DNA from: Xenophilus aerolatus
GTDB lineage: Bacteria; Pseudomonadota; Gammaproteobacteria; Burkholderiales; Burkholderiaceae_C
NCBI GenBank assembly: GCA_029968055.1
Contig: JASCNX010000002.1
Location: 434,001-498,000 of the forward strand
Direction: 5' to 3'
DNA length: 64,000 nucleotides
Every line of letters starts with the position of its first letter. Position 1 is the stretch's first letter. The notes under the pieces are model-generated. The model did not search any database and had not been told where the DNA came from. It saw nothing but the letters and a program-made list of their open reading frames with translations. Position numbers and translations under genes: made by a program. This document shows positions 54,497 through 61,805 of the stretch, piece after piece.

Positions 54497-55588
54497 TCAG
54501 ACGCGCGGCTCGGCAGCCGCCTTCAGCCACAGCCAGTGCAGCAGCCTGGACCGCGCGATGGGCACGTCCACGCCGGTGTCGTCGATGCCTTCCTGCGGAT
54601 CGGCCTGCAGCTCGTGCTCGCGCGGTGGCGGCGCGGCCTCGGGGAGGTCGTCGCCGTCGACCCGCCAGCCCCGCACATGGCCGCCGTGGCCCGCGCGGGC
54701 CAGGAACAGCCGTGCGAGCTGCGTGCCGAGCACCTCGCCGGCACGCGTGTCGAGCGGAAAGTGCAGGCCGGCCACCTCGCGGTTCTCGGCGATGCGCGAC
54801 GCCAGGCGGTACAGCCGCACGCGCTGCGGCGGGTCGCCGGGACGCAGATGGGTCATCAGCGTGGCGAAGAAGAAGGCCTCGGTCGAGTGGCCGCTGGGCC
54901 AGGTGTAGTAGGCGGGCGTCTGCAGGATGGGCTGGACGTCGGCATTCCAGTCCTGCGGCCGGGGACACGCCAGCTCGTACTTGATGCGGTGCGTCAGCAG
55001 CATCACCACATGCAGCAGCACCCAGCTCAGCTCGAGCGTGCTGCGGTGGCGTTCGGGGTGCAGGCGGCAGGTGCTGGCCCAGTAGGCGAACTGCGGGCTC
55101 ACCTGCGTGATGATCTCGGCCATGCGCTCGGCACGGTCCGGCCGGCGGTCCAGCACCTGCTGCACCTGGCGGCCGAAGGTCCTGGGCCCGGGGCTGCGCA
55201 GCTCCAGGATGCTCTGCGCCGCCTGGCCGGGCACCTGGCCGTACAGTAGCCGGATGCCGCCGCGCGCGCGGCCGAAGTGCACCACCTCCAGGCCCGCCAG
55301 GCATTCCTGCGTCAGGATGTGGAAGCGGGTCTGCGCGTCGTTGTAGCCGAGGTTGGCGGCCTCGCCCGACTGCGGGTAGGGCGCGGGCCGCTCGCTCGGC
55401 GCGGCCAGGCCCGGCGAGACGCTCTCCCGGCTGAAATCCATGCCGGTGTAGAGCAGGGGGTAGGGAATGGCGCCCGAATAGCCACCGAAGGTGTTCGCCT
55501 GCAGTGCCGATCCCATCCCGGTCATGCCCGTCATGCCGGTCATCCCGGTCATTCCCGTCATCCCGGTCATGCCTGTCATTCCCGTCAC
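54497..55588 (-). CDS. PAP2 / vanadium-haloperoxidase-type protein with (Met-Thr-Gly)8 N-terminus
   Basis: A 363-residue protein from GTG 55588, with GAGGAGA 6 bases upstream. Residues 1-24 are eight Met-Thr-Gly repeats. The PAP2 catalytic motifs are complete: Lys203 to Arg210-Pro211 (KYELACPRP), Pro-Ser-Gly-His at 231-234 (WPSGHSTEAFF), and Ser-Arg to His276 and Asp280 (SRIAENREVAGLHFPLD). No signal peptide and no membrane helices stand out, more like vanadium haloperoxidases or soluble acid phosphatases than lipid phosphatases. Reaction unknown. Confidence 0.82.
   Translation of the reverse strand: MTGMTGMTGMTGMTGMTGMTGMTGMGSALQANTFGGYSGAIPYPLLYTGMDFSRESVSPGLAAPSERPAPYPQSGEAANLGYNDAQTRFHILTQECLAGLEVVHFGRARGGIRLLYGQVPGQAAQSILELRSPGPRTFGRQVQQVLDRRPDRAERMAEIITQVSPQFAYWASTCRLHPERHRSTLELSWVLLHVVMLLTHRIKYELACPRPQDWNADVQPILQTPAYYTWPSGHSTEAFFFATLMTHLRPGDPPQRVRLYRLASRIAENREVAGLHFPLDTRAGEVLGTQLARLFLARAGHGGHVRGWRVDGDDLPEAAPPPREHELQADPQEGIDDTGVDVPIARSRLLHWLWLKAAAEPRV
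55517..55588 (-). repeat. Eight tandem 9-base repeats encoding Met-Thr-Gly
   Basis: Eight imperfect 9-base units of the form ATG-ACN-GGN (first unit GTG) lie at the very start of the PAP2 gene. The units vary at third positions, so the protein repeat is conserved better than the DNA. Every unit after the first offers another in-frame ATG. Confidence 0.9.
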
Positions 55589-55603
55589 GGCTTCTCCTCG
55601 TGG

Positions 55604-57412
55604 TCAACCGGCGGCGATGCCCGCCTCGCGCATGCTGCGTGCGATCTCGGACGCCAGCGGTGAACGGGCCATCGGCGAGCGGGCCAGAAACCCGTTCACG
55701 GTGAAGCCCGGCTCCAGGGCGAGCAGCTGGCCTGCCACCTCGCGCGCCCGTGCGATGTCGCCCTGCAGCACGCTCACCACGACGAGCGTCTTGTGGGTCG
55801 AGGTGTGCAGGCAGTGCGTGCGGATCGAGTGCTCGGCCAGCCGGCGTGCCTGGGCCAGCTCGCCCGCGGCCAGGTACGCCGTGGCGGCCAGCGACTCGTA
55901 GAAATAGCGGGCCGGATGGATCGGCGACAGCAGCAGCGCGCGGTCGGCGGCATCGCGCGCCTGCGCACCCTCGCCGCGCCAGGCATGCAGCGCCGCGGTG
56001 AAGAGCCAGGCCAGGCCTTCGTTCGGGTTCTCGGCCAGGGCCTGCCGGTAGGCCCGCTCCGCCTCGTCGAAATTCTTCTGCATGTAGCTGGCGACCTGGC
56101 CCTTGATCGTCATGGCCAGCGACAGCGAAGGGTCGTCCTGGATCGCGCGGTCCACCTGTGCCATGGCGCGGCGCGCCTCCACGGCCACGTCGGTCAGCCA
56201 GCCCTGCGCCGCGCCGATGGCGTACCACTGGCCCAGCCAGGCGCGCGGCGCGCCGAAGCGCGGGCGGCGTTCGGTCAGATGCTCCAGCAGTTCGTGCGCA
56301 CGCCGGAAGTCGGTGCGCGACTGCCGGTGCATCAGCGCGATGCCGCCGAGCAGCAGCGAATAGTCCCCGAGCGAGGACGGCGGCTGGCTGGCCGCATGCC
56401 GGCCGCGGCCTTCGGCGATGGCGGTGAACGCCCCTTCGGAAATCTGGCCGGCGAGCTCGCTGTCGGGGGTGAGCAGGTCGTCCAGCGTGCCGGCGTGCCG
56501 CGCCGACCAGAGCACGGTGCCGTCGTCCGTCAGGTCGACCAGTTCCGCGCTCACCAGCAGCCGGCCGCCGGTGGCATGGCAGGTGCCCGACAACGCATAG
56601 CGCGCGCCGACCTGCTCGCGGATCTGCGCGGGCGAAAGGCCGCGGCCATGGATCGACGCGCTCGTCAGGCGCGAGAGCACCAGCAGCTCGGTGCGTGCCA
56701 GCTGATGGATCACCGCGTCGGCGATCAGGTCGCCGACCAGTGCCTGTTCGGCATCGACGCCGCGTGCGTCGAAAGGCAGCACGACGACCACCGGCTTCTC
56801 GATCTCGCGGTCGGCCACGGCAGCGGCGGCCGCCTGGGGCGCGGAACGCACCTCGTACACGCGGATCGGCTCGGCCACGTGTTTGACGTAGCGCTCGCCG
56901 CAGTCGGTGAGCTCGCCGTCCATGCCCTCGACCAGTTGTTCCTGCACCTGGGGCGTGACCAGGGTCTGTCCGGGTGTCGCCAGGGCGGCCACGCGGGCGG
57001 CCAGGTTGACGTCGCTGCCGTAGATGTCGCGCGCATCGGCCAGGAAGCTGGCCGAGTGCAGGCCGATACGAAAGCCGAGCCGGCGGCCGCTGCGCAGCGG
57101 GGCGGCATCGGCCGCCCACGCATGCATGCCCGACGCGGCGTCGACCGCCTGCCTGGCTTCAGCGAACTCGATCATCAGTCCATCTCCGAGGCTCTTCACC
57201 AGCCGTCCGCCATGGGCGGGCAGCACGCTGCGGTCGACATGGGCGAGAAAGGCCTGCCATCGGTGAATCACGCCCAGCTCGTCCTGCGCCATGAGGCTCA
57301 CCGACTCGACCATGTCGACCACCAGCACCACCTTGCGGCGGCGCTCCAGTCCGAGCTGACGCAGCAGCTCGGTGTCGGACGCAATGCTGTTCGGTCCCGA
57401 GGACACAGGCAT
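55604..57412 (-). CDS. Class III adenylate cyclase with TolB-like and TPR domains
   Basis: A 602-residue protein. The cyclase domain at about 25-190 has all key residues: metal Asp33 (VVDMVES), Lys73 and metal Asp77 (KSLGDG), Asp129 (DIYG, favouring ATP), Asn136 and Arg140 (VNLAAR). A TolB/FlgO-like domain of about 205-335 (VVVVLPFDARG; YALSGTCHATGGRLLVSAELVD) is followed by TPR repeats to the end. No membrane helix is seen. It is the first gene of the operon with PAP2 (15 bases on) and S8 protease. Active cAMP synthesis is likely. Confidence 0.88.
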   Translation of the reverse strand: MPVSSGPNSIASDTELLRQLGLERRRKVVLVVDMVESVSLMAQDELGVIHRWQAFLAHVDRSVLPAHGGRLVKSLGDGLMIEFAEARQAVDAASGMHAWAADAAPLRSGRRLGFRIGLHSASFLADARDIYGSDVNLAARVAALATPGQTLVTPQVQEQLVEGMDGELTDCGERYVKHVAEPIRVYEVRSAPQAAAAAVADREIEKPVVVVLPFDARGVDAEQALVGDLIADAVIHQLARTELLVLSRLTSASIHGRGLSPAQIREQVGARYALSGTCHATGGRLLVSAELVDLTDDGTVLWSARHAGTLDDLLTPDSELAGQISEGAFTAIAEGRGRHAASQPPSSLGDYSLLLGGIALMHRQSRTDFRRAHELLEHLTERRPRFGAPRAWLGQWYAIGAAQGWLTDVAVEARRAMAQVDRAIQDDPSLSLAMTIKGQVASYMQKNFDEAERAYRQALAENPNEGLAWLFTAALHAWRGEGAQARDAADRALLLSPIHPARYFYESLAATAYLAAGELAQARRLAEHSIRTHCLHTSTHKTLVVVSVLQGDIARAREVAGQLLALEPGFTVNGFLARSPMARSPLASEIARSMREAGIAAG

Positions 57413-57452
57413 CCCTTCTTCAGAGGATTTGTTGCAAAAGTGGGAGATTGGC

Positions 57453-57468
57453 GTGACCTTTGTGTCAC
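57453..57468. promoter_or_regulatory. Palindrome upstream of the cyclase operon
   Basis: A perfect inverted repeat GTGAC (57453-57457) / GTCAC (57464-57468) with 6 bases between, 41-56 bases before the cyclase ATG. It resembles a Crp-type half-site pair but with the wrong spacing (GTGA-N8-TCAC instead of N6). It may be an operator for a Crp/Fnr-like or other dimeric regulator. Confidence 0.35.
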
Positions 57469-57523
57469 AAGCCTTGACAAATGTCCATGCGCCATCCGGC
57501 GCAGCCGCCGAAGCGGCGAGGCG

Positions 57524-57970
57524 TCAGCGCACGGCCTCGAACACCGCCACCGTGCGTCCGGTGCCGTCGAGCAGCGCCATCCGGCCCGGCCCCTGCAGCC
57601 GGTAGCTCGCCGTGGCCTGCAGGGCCTGGAAGAACTGCGTTTCCAGGGTGTTGCGGGCCGGATCGCCGCAGGCCATCTTGGTGGCGGCGATCTGCCCCAG
57701 CTTGAGCTGGCTGGCGCTGCGGGTGTAGCTGCCGCTCATGCGGTTGCAGCCGCCCGAGCCGCTCATGCGCCCGCTGTTGCGGTCGAACTGCAGCTGCGGG
57801 TTGCGGGCCGGGTCGTCGCCGGGCGCCACGGGCTGGTCGCCCAGCAGCACCAGGCGCCAGCTCGGGCCTTCGATGGGTTCGTCCAGGTTGATGCCGCTAC
57901 CGCAGGCGGCAAGGGACACCGCCGCGAGCGGCAGCGAAAGGGTGAGGGCAAGGCGGCGGGCGAGTCGCAT
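57524..57970 (-). CDS. META-domain (HslJ-like) lipoprotein
   Basis: A 148-residue lipoprotein. The signal peptide ends at lipobox LAAC (about residue 23). One META (DUF306) domain covers WRLVLLGDQPVAPG, RMSGSGGCNRMSGSYTRSA and IAATKMACGDPARNTLETQF. It resembles E. coli HslJ, linked to novobiocin resistance and heat shock, but the precise role is unknown. It stands alone between the cyclase operon and trx. Confidence 0.88.
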   Translation of the reverse strand: MRLARRLALTLSLPLAAVSLAACGSGINLDEPIEGPSWRLVLLGDQPVAPGDDPARNPQLQFDRNSGRMSGSGGCNRMSGSYTRSASQLKLGQIAATKMACGDPARNTLETQFFQALQATASYRLQGPGRMALLDGTGRTVAVFEAVR

Positions 57971-58052
57971 GGCGGGATCACTTTCTCGAGTGCAACCGGA
58001 TGTGACCGGTCGCGCGATCCTATACCGCCGCCGATGGCCGCCCGCGGGGCGA

Positions 58053-58973
58053 TCAGCTCAGGATCACGCTCGACAGGCGGCGGCGGTAGGTGGCGACGGT
58101 CGGGTCGTCCGGCGGGATCTGGCCCTCGGCCACCTTCACCTTGGGCGGCTCGATCAGGTCGAGGATGGCGACGTAGGTCTTGCGCGCGAGCTCGTCGTTC
58201 CAGGCCTTGTCGCGCATGAGGATCTCGAGCAGCTCGTCCATCGCATCGGTCCAGCGCTGCTGGGCCATCAGCACCTGCGCGCGGTGGAAGCGGGATTCGA
58301 AGTCGCGCTTGTTGGCCGCGATCTTCGCGTCGAAGGCGGCCACGTCGCCCGGGGCGATGGCGCTGCCGGCGACGAAATCGATCGCGTCCATCCAGCGCTG
58401 CAGCGCATCGAAGCGGCGCACCAGCGCGCGGCGGTCGATCACCGGCGCGAAGGCGACCTTGGCGTCGTCGTCGCGGCCGAGCTGCAGCAGCAGCTTGACA
58501 TAATCGAAGCGGGCGTCGTCGTTGGACGGGTCGGTGGCCACGGCGTGCTGCAGCTTCTCCAGCGCACCCTCGGTGTCGCCCTCGGCCAGCGCTTCCTGGG
58601 CGGCTTCCTCTTCCTGGGCGGCCTCGAGCTCGTCGGCGCCGGGCACGTGCTTGTCGAGGAACTCGCGCACCTGCGCCGCCGGCAGCGCGCCGACGAAGCC
58701 GTCGACCGGCTGGCCGTCCTTGAACATCACGCAGAAGGGAATGCTGCGCACGCCGAACATCTGCGAGAGCTGGCTCGAAATCTGCGGCACCTTGTCGGCG
58801 TCGAGCTTGGCCAGGATGAAGCGGCCGCCGTACTCGACCTCGAGCTTCTCCAGCACCGGCCCGAGCTGCTTGCACGGCCCGCACCATTCGGCCCAGATGT
58901 CCAGCAGCACGGGCGTCTGCAGCGAGGCGTCGATCAGGTCGGCCTGGAAGTTGTCGAGAGTGATGTCAATCAT
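58053..58973 (-). CDS. cnoX: Thioredoxin-fold co-chaperone (CnoX/YbbN-like)
   Basis: A 306-residue cytoplasmic protein. The thioredoxin domain at 1-110 has an intact WCGPC redox motif (residues 30-34). C-terminal TPR-like helices cover about 120-306 (EALAEGDTEGALEKLQHAV; RAQVLMAQQRWTDAMDELL). The length and the TPR tail match CnoX/YbbN, which protects proteins from oxidation and passes them to GroEL. E. coli CnoX lacks the second Cys, but here both are present. Divergent from purE. Confidence 0.9.
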   Translation of the reverse strand: MIDITLDNFQADLIDASLQTPVLLDIWAEWCGPCKQLGPVLEKLEVEYGGRFILAKLDADKVPQISSQLSQMFGVRSIPFCVMFKDGQPVDGFVGALPAAQVREFLDKHVPGADELEAAQEEEAAQEALAEGDTEGALEKLQHAVATDPSNDDARFDYVKLLLQLGRDDDAKVAFAPVIDRRALVRRFDALQRWMDAIDFVAGSAIAPGDVAAFDAKIAANKRDFESRFHRAQVLMAQQRWTDAMDELLEILMRDKAWNDELARKTYVAILDLIEPPKVKVAEGQIPPDDPTVATYRRRLSSVILS

Positions 58974-59011
58974 GGGAGGTCAGCTGGGGCCGGTACGTAA
59001 AATTGAAACCC

Positions 59012-59569
59012 ATGAGCCAATCCCCGCAAGAAAGCATCCAGGTCGGCGTCGTCATGGGCTCGAACTCCGATTGGGAGACGATGCGCAGCGCGGTCGAGAT
59101 TCTTACGCAATTCGGCATTGCCCACGAGGCGCGGGTGGTGTCTGCCCACCGCATGCCGGACGCCCTCTTCGCCTACGCCGAGAGCGCCGCGCCGCGCGGC
59201 CTGGCGGCCATCATCGCCGGCGCCGGTGGCGCCGCCCATCTGCCGGGCATGCTGGCGAGCAAGACCACCGTGCCCGTGCTGGGCGTGCCGGTGGCCAGCC
59301 GCCACCTGCAGGGCGTGGATTCGCTCTACAGCATCGTGCAGATGCCCAAGGGCGTGCCGGTCGCCACCTTCGCCATCGGCACCGCCGGCGCGGCCAACGC
59401 GGCGCTCTTCGCCGTCTCGATGCTGGCCGTCGGCAACCCCGCCCTGCGTGCGCAGCTCGACGCCTTCCGCGCGAAGCAGACCGCTGCCGCCGAGGCGATG
59501 ACGCTGCCGCCGGCCGAGCCGGCTGCGGCCGTGTCGCCTTTCTCGCCCCAGGGCGGAGGCGCCCTGTGA
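59012..59569 (+). CDS. purE: N5-carboxyaminoimidazole ribonucleotide mutase
   Basis: A 185-residue purine enzyme that converts N5-CAIR to CAIR. Motifs are GVVMGSNSDWETM (about 12-24), ARVVSAHRMPDALF (about 44-57) and IAGAGGAAHLPGMLASKT (about 71-88). I chose ATG 59012 (MSQSPQES); a TTG at 59003 would add three residues. The purK start overlaps its stop as GTGA. Confidence 0.96.
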   Translation: MSQSPQESIQVGVVMGSNSDWETMRSAVEILTQFGIAHEARVVSAHRMPDALFAYAESAAPRGLAAIIAGAGGAAHLPGMLASKTTVPVLGVPVASRHLQGVDSLYSIVQMPKGVPVATFAIGTAGAANAALFAVSMLAVGNPALRAQLDAFRAKQTAAAEAMTLPPAEPAAAVSPFSPQGGGAL

Positions 59570-60765
59570 GCCCAGCTGCGGTCGCATCGCCTCTGCTGCC
59601 CGGCAGCACCCTCGGCGTGATGGGCGGCGGCCAGCTGGGCCGCATGTTCGTGCACGCCGCGCAGGCCATGGGCTACTTCACCGCGGTGCTCGACCCCGAC
59701 CCGGACAGCCCGGCCGGCCGCGTGAGCCACCATCATGTGCATGCGGACTACGAAGACGGCGACGGGCTGTCGCGCCTGTCGCGCCTGGCCGACGCGGTCA
59801 CCACCGAGTTCGAGAACGTGCCCGCCGGCGCGCTGGCCCTGCTGGCCGGCGACGTGCCCGTGGCGCCCGCCGCCGACGCCGTCGCCATCGCGCAGGACCG
59901 CATCCGCGAGAAGGCGCACTTCGTGCGCTGCAGCGCCGAGGGGGGCGTGGGGCCCGCGCCCTACGCCGTGATCGAGACCGGGCAGCAGCTCGCCGCCGTC
60001 GGCGACGACCTGCTCCCCGGCATCCTCAAGACCGCGCGCCTGGGCTACGACGGCAAGGGCCAGCAGACGGTGCATACGCGCGCCGAGCTGGCCGCCGCGT
60101 GGGAGGCCTCGGGCCGCGTGGCCTGCGTGCTCGAAAAGCGCCTGCCGCTCGCCATGGAATGCTCCGTGATCGTGGCCCGCGGGCGAGACGGGCAGTCCGT
60201 GCACTTCCCGCCGCAGCGCAACCTGCACCGCGGCGGCATCCTGGCCGTGACCGAGGTTCATGAACGCAACATGCCCGAGGCGCAGGCGCGTCAGGCGGTG
60301 GCGGCAACGACATCGATCGCACATGGCCTGAACTACGTCGGCGTGCTGTGCGTCGAGTTCTTCGTGCTGGAGGACGGCACCCTGGTCGTCAACGAGATGG
60401 CGCCGCGCCCGCACAACAGCGGCCACTACACCCTGGACGCCTGCGAGCAGTCGCAGTTCGAGCTGCAGGTGCGCACGCTGGCCGGCCTGCCGCTGGTGGC
60501 GCCGCGCCAGCACAGCCCGGCCATCATGCTCAACATTCTGGGCGACCTGTGGTTCGTGCAGGGCAGCGGCGCGCAGGTCGAGCCGCCCTGGGACCGCGTG
60601 CTCGCGCTGCCGGGCACCCACCTGCACCTGTACGGCAAGGTCGAGGCGCGCCGGGGCCGCAAGATGGGCCACCTGAACATCACCGGCGCCACGGTCGAAC
60701 AGGTGCGCGAGGTCGCGGCGCAGGCCGCTTCGCTGCTCGGCCTGGCCGATTCGAGCGCCTGCTGA
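59566..60765 (+). CDS. purK: N5-carboxyaminoimidazole ribonucleotide synthase
   Basis: A 399-residue ATP-grasp enzyme producing N5-CAIR from AIR and bicarbonate. It starts at GTG 59566, overlapping purE. Motifs are GVMGGGQLGRMFVHAA (about 17-32), TTEFENVPAGAL (about 81-92), KTARLGYDGKGQ (about 149-160), the ATP-grasp VCVEFFVLEDGTLVVNEMAPRPHNSGHYT read in parts (about 261-289) and the C-terminal domain. Confidence 0.96.
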   Translation: MSPAAVASPLLPGSTLGVMGGGQLGRMFVHAAQAMGYFTAVLDPDPDSPAGRVSHHHVHADYEDGDGLSRLSRLADAVTTEFENVPAGALALLAGDVPVAPAADAVAIAQDRIREKAHFVRCSAEGGVGPAPYAVIETGQQLAAVGDDLLPGILKTARLGYDGKGQQTVHTRAELAAAWEASGRVACVLEKRLPLAMECSVIVARGRDGQSVHFPPQRNLHRGGILAVTEVHERNMPEAQARQAVAATTSIAHGLNYVGVLCVEFFVLEDGTLVVNEMAPRPHNSGHYTLDACEQSQFELQVRTLAGLPLVAPRQHSPAIMLNILGDLWFVQGSGAQVEPPWDRVLALPGTHLHLYGKVEARRGRKMGHLNITGATVEQVREVAAQAASLLGLADSSAC

Positions 60766-60784
60766 GCCCCACGCGGCGCACGCC

Positions 60785-61786
60785 ATGATCCTCGACGGCC
60801 ACGACCCCGCCGCCATCCACCGCGCCGCGCTGGCGCTGCGCGCGGGCGAGCTGGTCGCCTTCCCGACCGAGACGGTCTACGGCCTGGGCGCCGATGCGGC
60901 GCAGGACGACGCGGTCCACGGCATCTACAAGGCCAAGGGCCGGCCCTCGGACCACCCGCTCATCGTGCACGTGGCGGCCGGCATGAAGGGCACCGAGTCG
61001 GTGTCGCGCTTCGCCCAGCCGCTGCCGCCGTTCGCGCAGGCGCTGGCGCGCGCCTTCTGGCCCGGCCCGCTGACGCTGATCGTCACGCGCCAGCCCGGCG
61101 TGGGCGGCGCCGCCGCGGGCGGGCAGGACACCATCGGCCTGCGCTGCCCCGCCCATCCGGTGGCGCAGGCGCTGCTCGCGGCGTGCGCCGAGCTGGGCGT
61201 GCCCGGCCTGGCCGGCCCCAGCGCCAACCGCTTCGGCCGCGTGAGCCCCACCACGGCGGCGCATGTCGCCGGCGAGTTCGGCGAGGGCCTGCTCATCGTC
61301 GATGGCGGGCCTTGCGAGGTCGGCATCGAATCCACCATCGTCGACTGCAGCCGCGGCGCCCCGGTGCTGCTGCGCCCCGGCGCCATCACCCGCGAGCAGG
61401 TCGAGCGGGCCTGCGGCGAACGCCTGCACACGCGCGAGGAACTCGGCCTGCCCGACCCGCGTGCGTCGGGCACGCTGGAGGCGCACTACGCCCCGGCGGC
61501 CAAGGTGCGGCTCATGGAGGCCAAGGCCCTGCAGACCGCGCTGGACGTGCTGGGCGCGCAGGCCGCGCACATCGCCGTGTGGGCGCGCGCGCCGATCCGC
61601 AGCCGCTCCCAGCGCGTGCATGTGCGCCGCATGCCCGACGATGCCGCGGCCACCGCGCAGCAACTCTTCGCCGTGCTGCGCCGGTTCGACGACGAGGGCG
61701 CCAAGCTCATCTGGATCGAGACCCCGCCCGACACGCCCGAGTGGGAAGGGGTGCGCGACCGGCTGCACCGCGCTGCCGCGGCCTGA
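60785..61786 (+). CDS. tsaC: L-threonylcarbamoyladenylate synthase (TsaC/Sua5)
   Basis: A 333-residue enzyme making threonylcarbamoyl-AMP for the t6A modification of tRNA. The YrdC domain of about 10-205 contains VAFPTETVYGLGADA, KAKGRPSDHPLIVH, ARAFWPGPLTLI and SANRFGRVSPTTAAHV. A C-terminal Sua5 domain (SGTLEAHYAPAAKVRL) is present, so this is the long Sua5 form. It follows purK by 19 bases, probably in the same operon. It converges on the lipase-like gene. Confidence 0.94.
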   Translation: MILDGHDPAAIHRAALALRAGELVAFPTETVYGLGADAAQDDAVHGIYKAKGRPSDHPLIVHVAAGMKGTESVSRFAQPLPPFAQALARAFWPGPLTLIVTRQPGVGGAAAGGQDTIGLRCPAHPVAQALLAACAELGVPGLAGPSANRFGRVSPTTAAHVAGEFGEGLLIVDGGPCEVGIESTIVDCSRGAPVLLRPGAITREQVERACGERLHTREELGLPDPRASGTLEAHYAPAAKVRLMEAKALQTALDVLGAQAAHIAVWARAPIRSRSQRVHVRRMPDDAAATAQQLFAVLRRFDDEGAKLIWIETPPDTPEWEGVRDRLHRAAAA

Positions 61787-61805
61787 GCCGGCGCCCGGCC
61801 GGGAA

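Noticed and set aside
55491-55704. Plus-strand frames with Met-Pro-Val repeats opposite the Met-Thr-Gly array
   Set aside because: They are the complementary reading of the 9-base repeat. The minus-strand frame continues into a full PAP2 domain with a good ribosome binding site.
57474-57479. Consensus TTGACA -35 box on the plus strand
   Set aside because: There is no -10 at 16-18 bases, and downstream on the plus strand is only the antisense of the META-domain gene.
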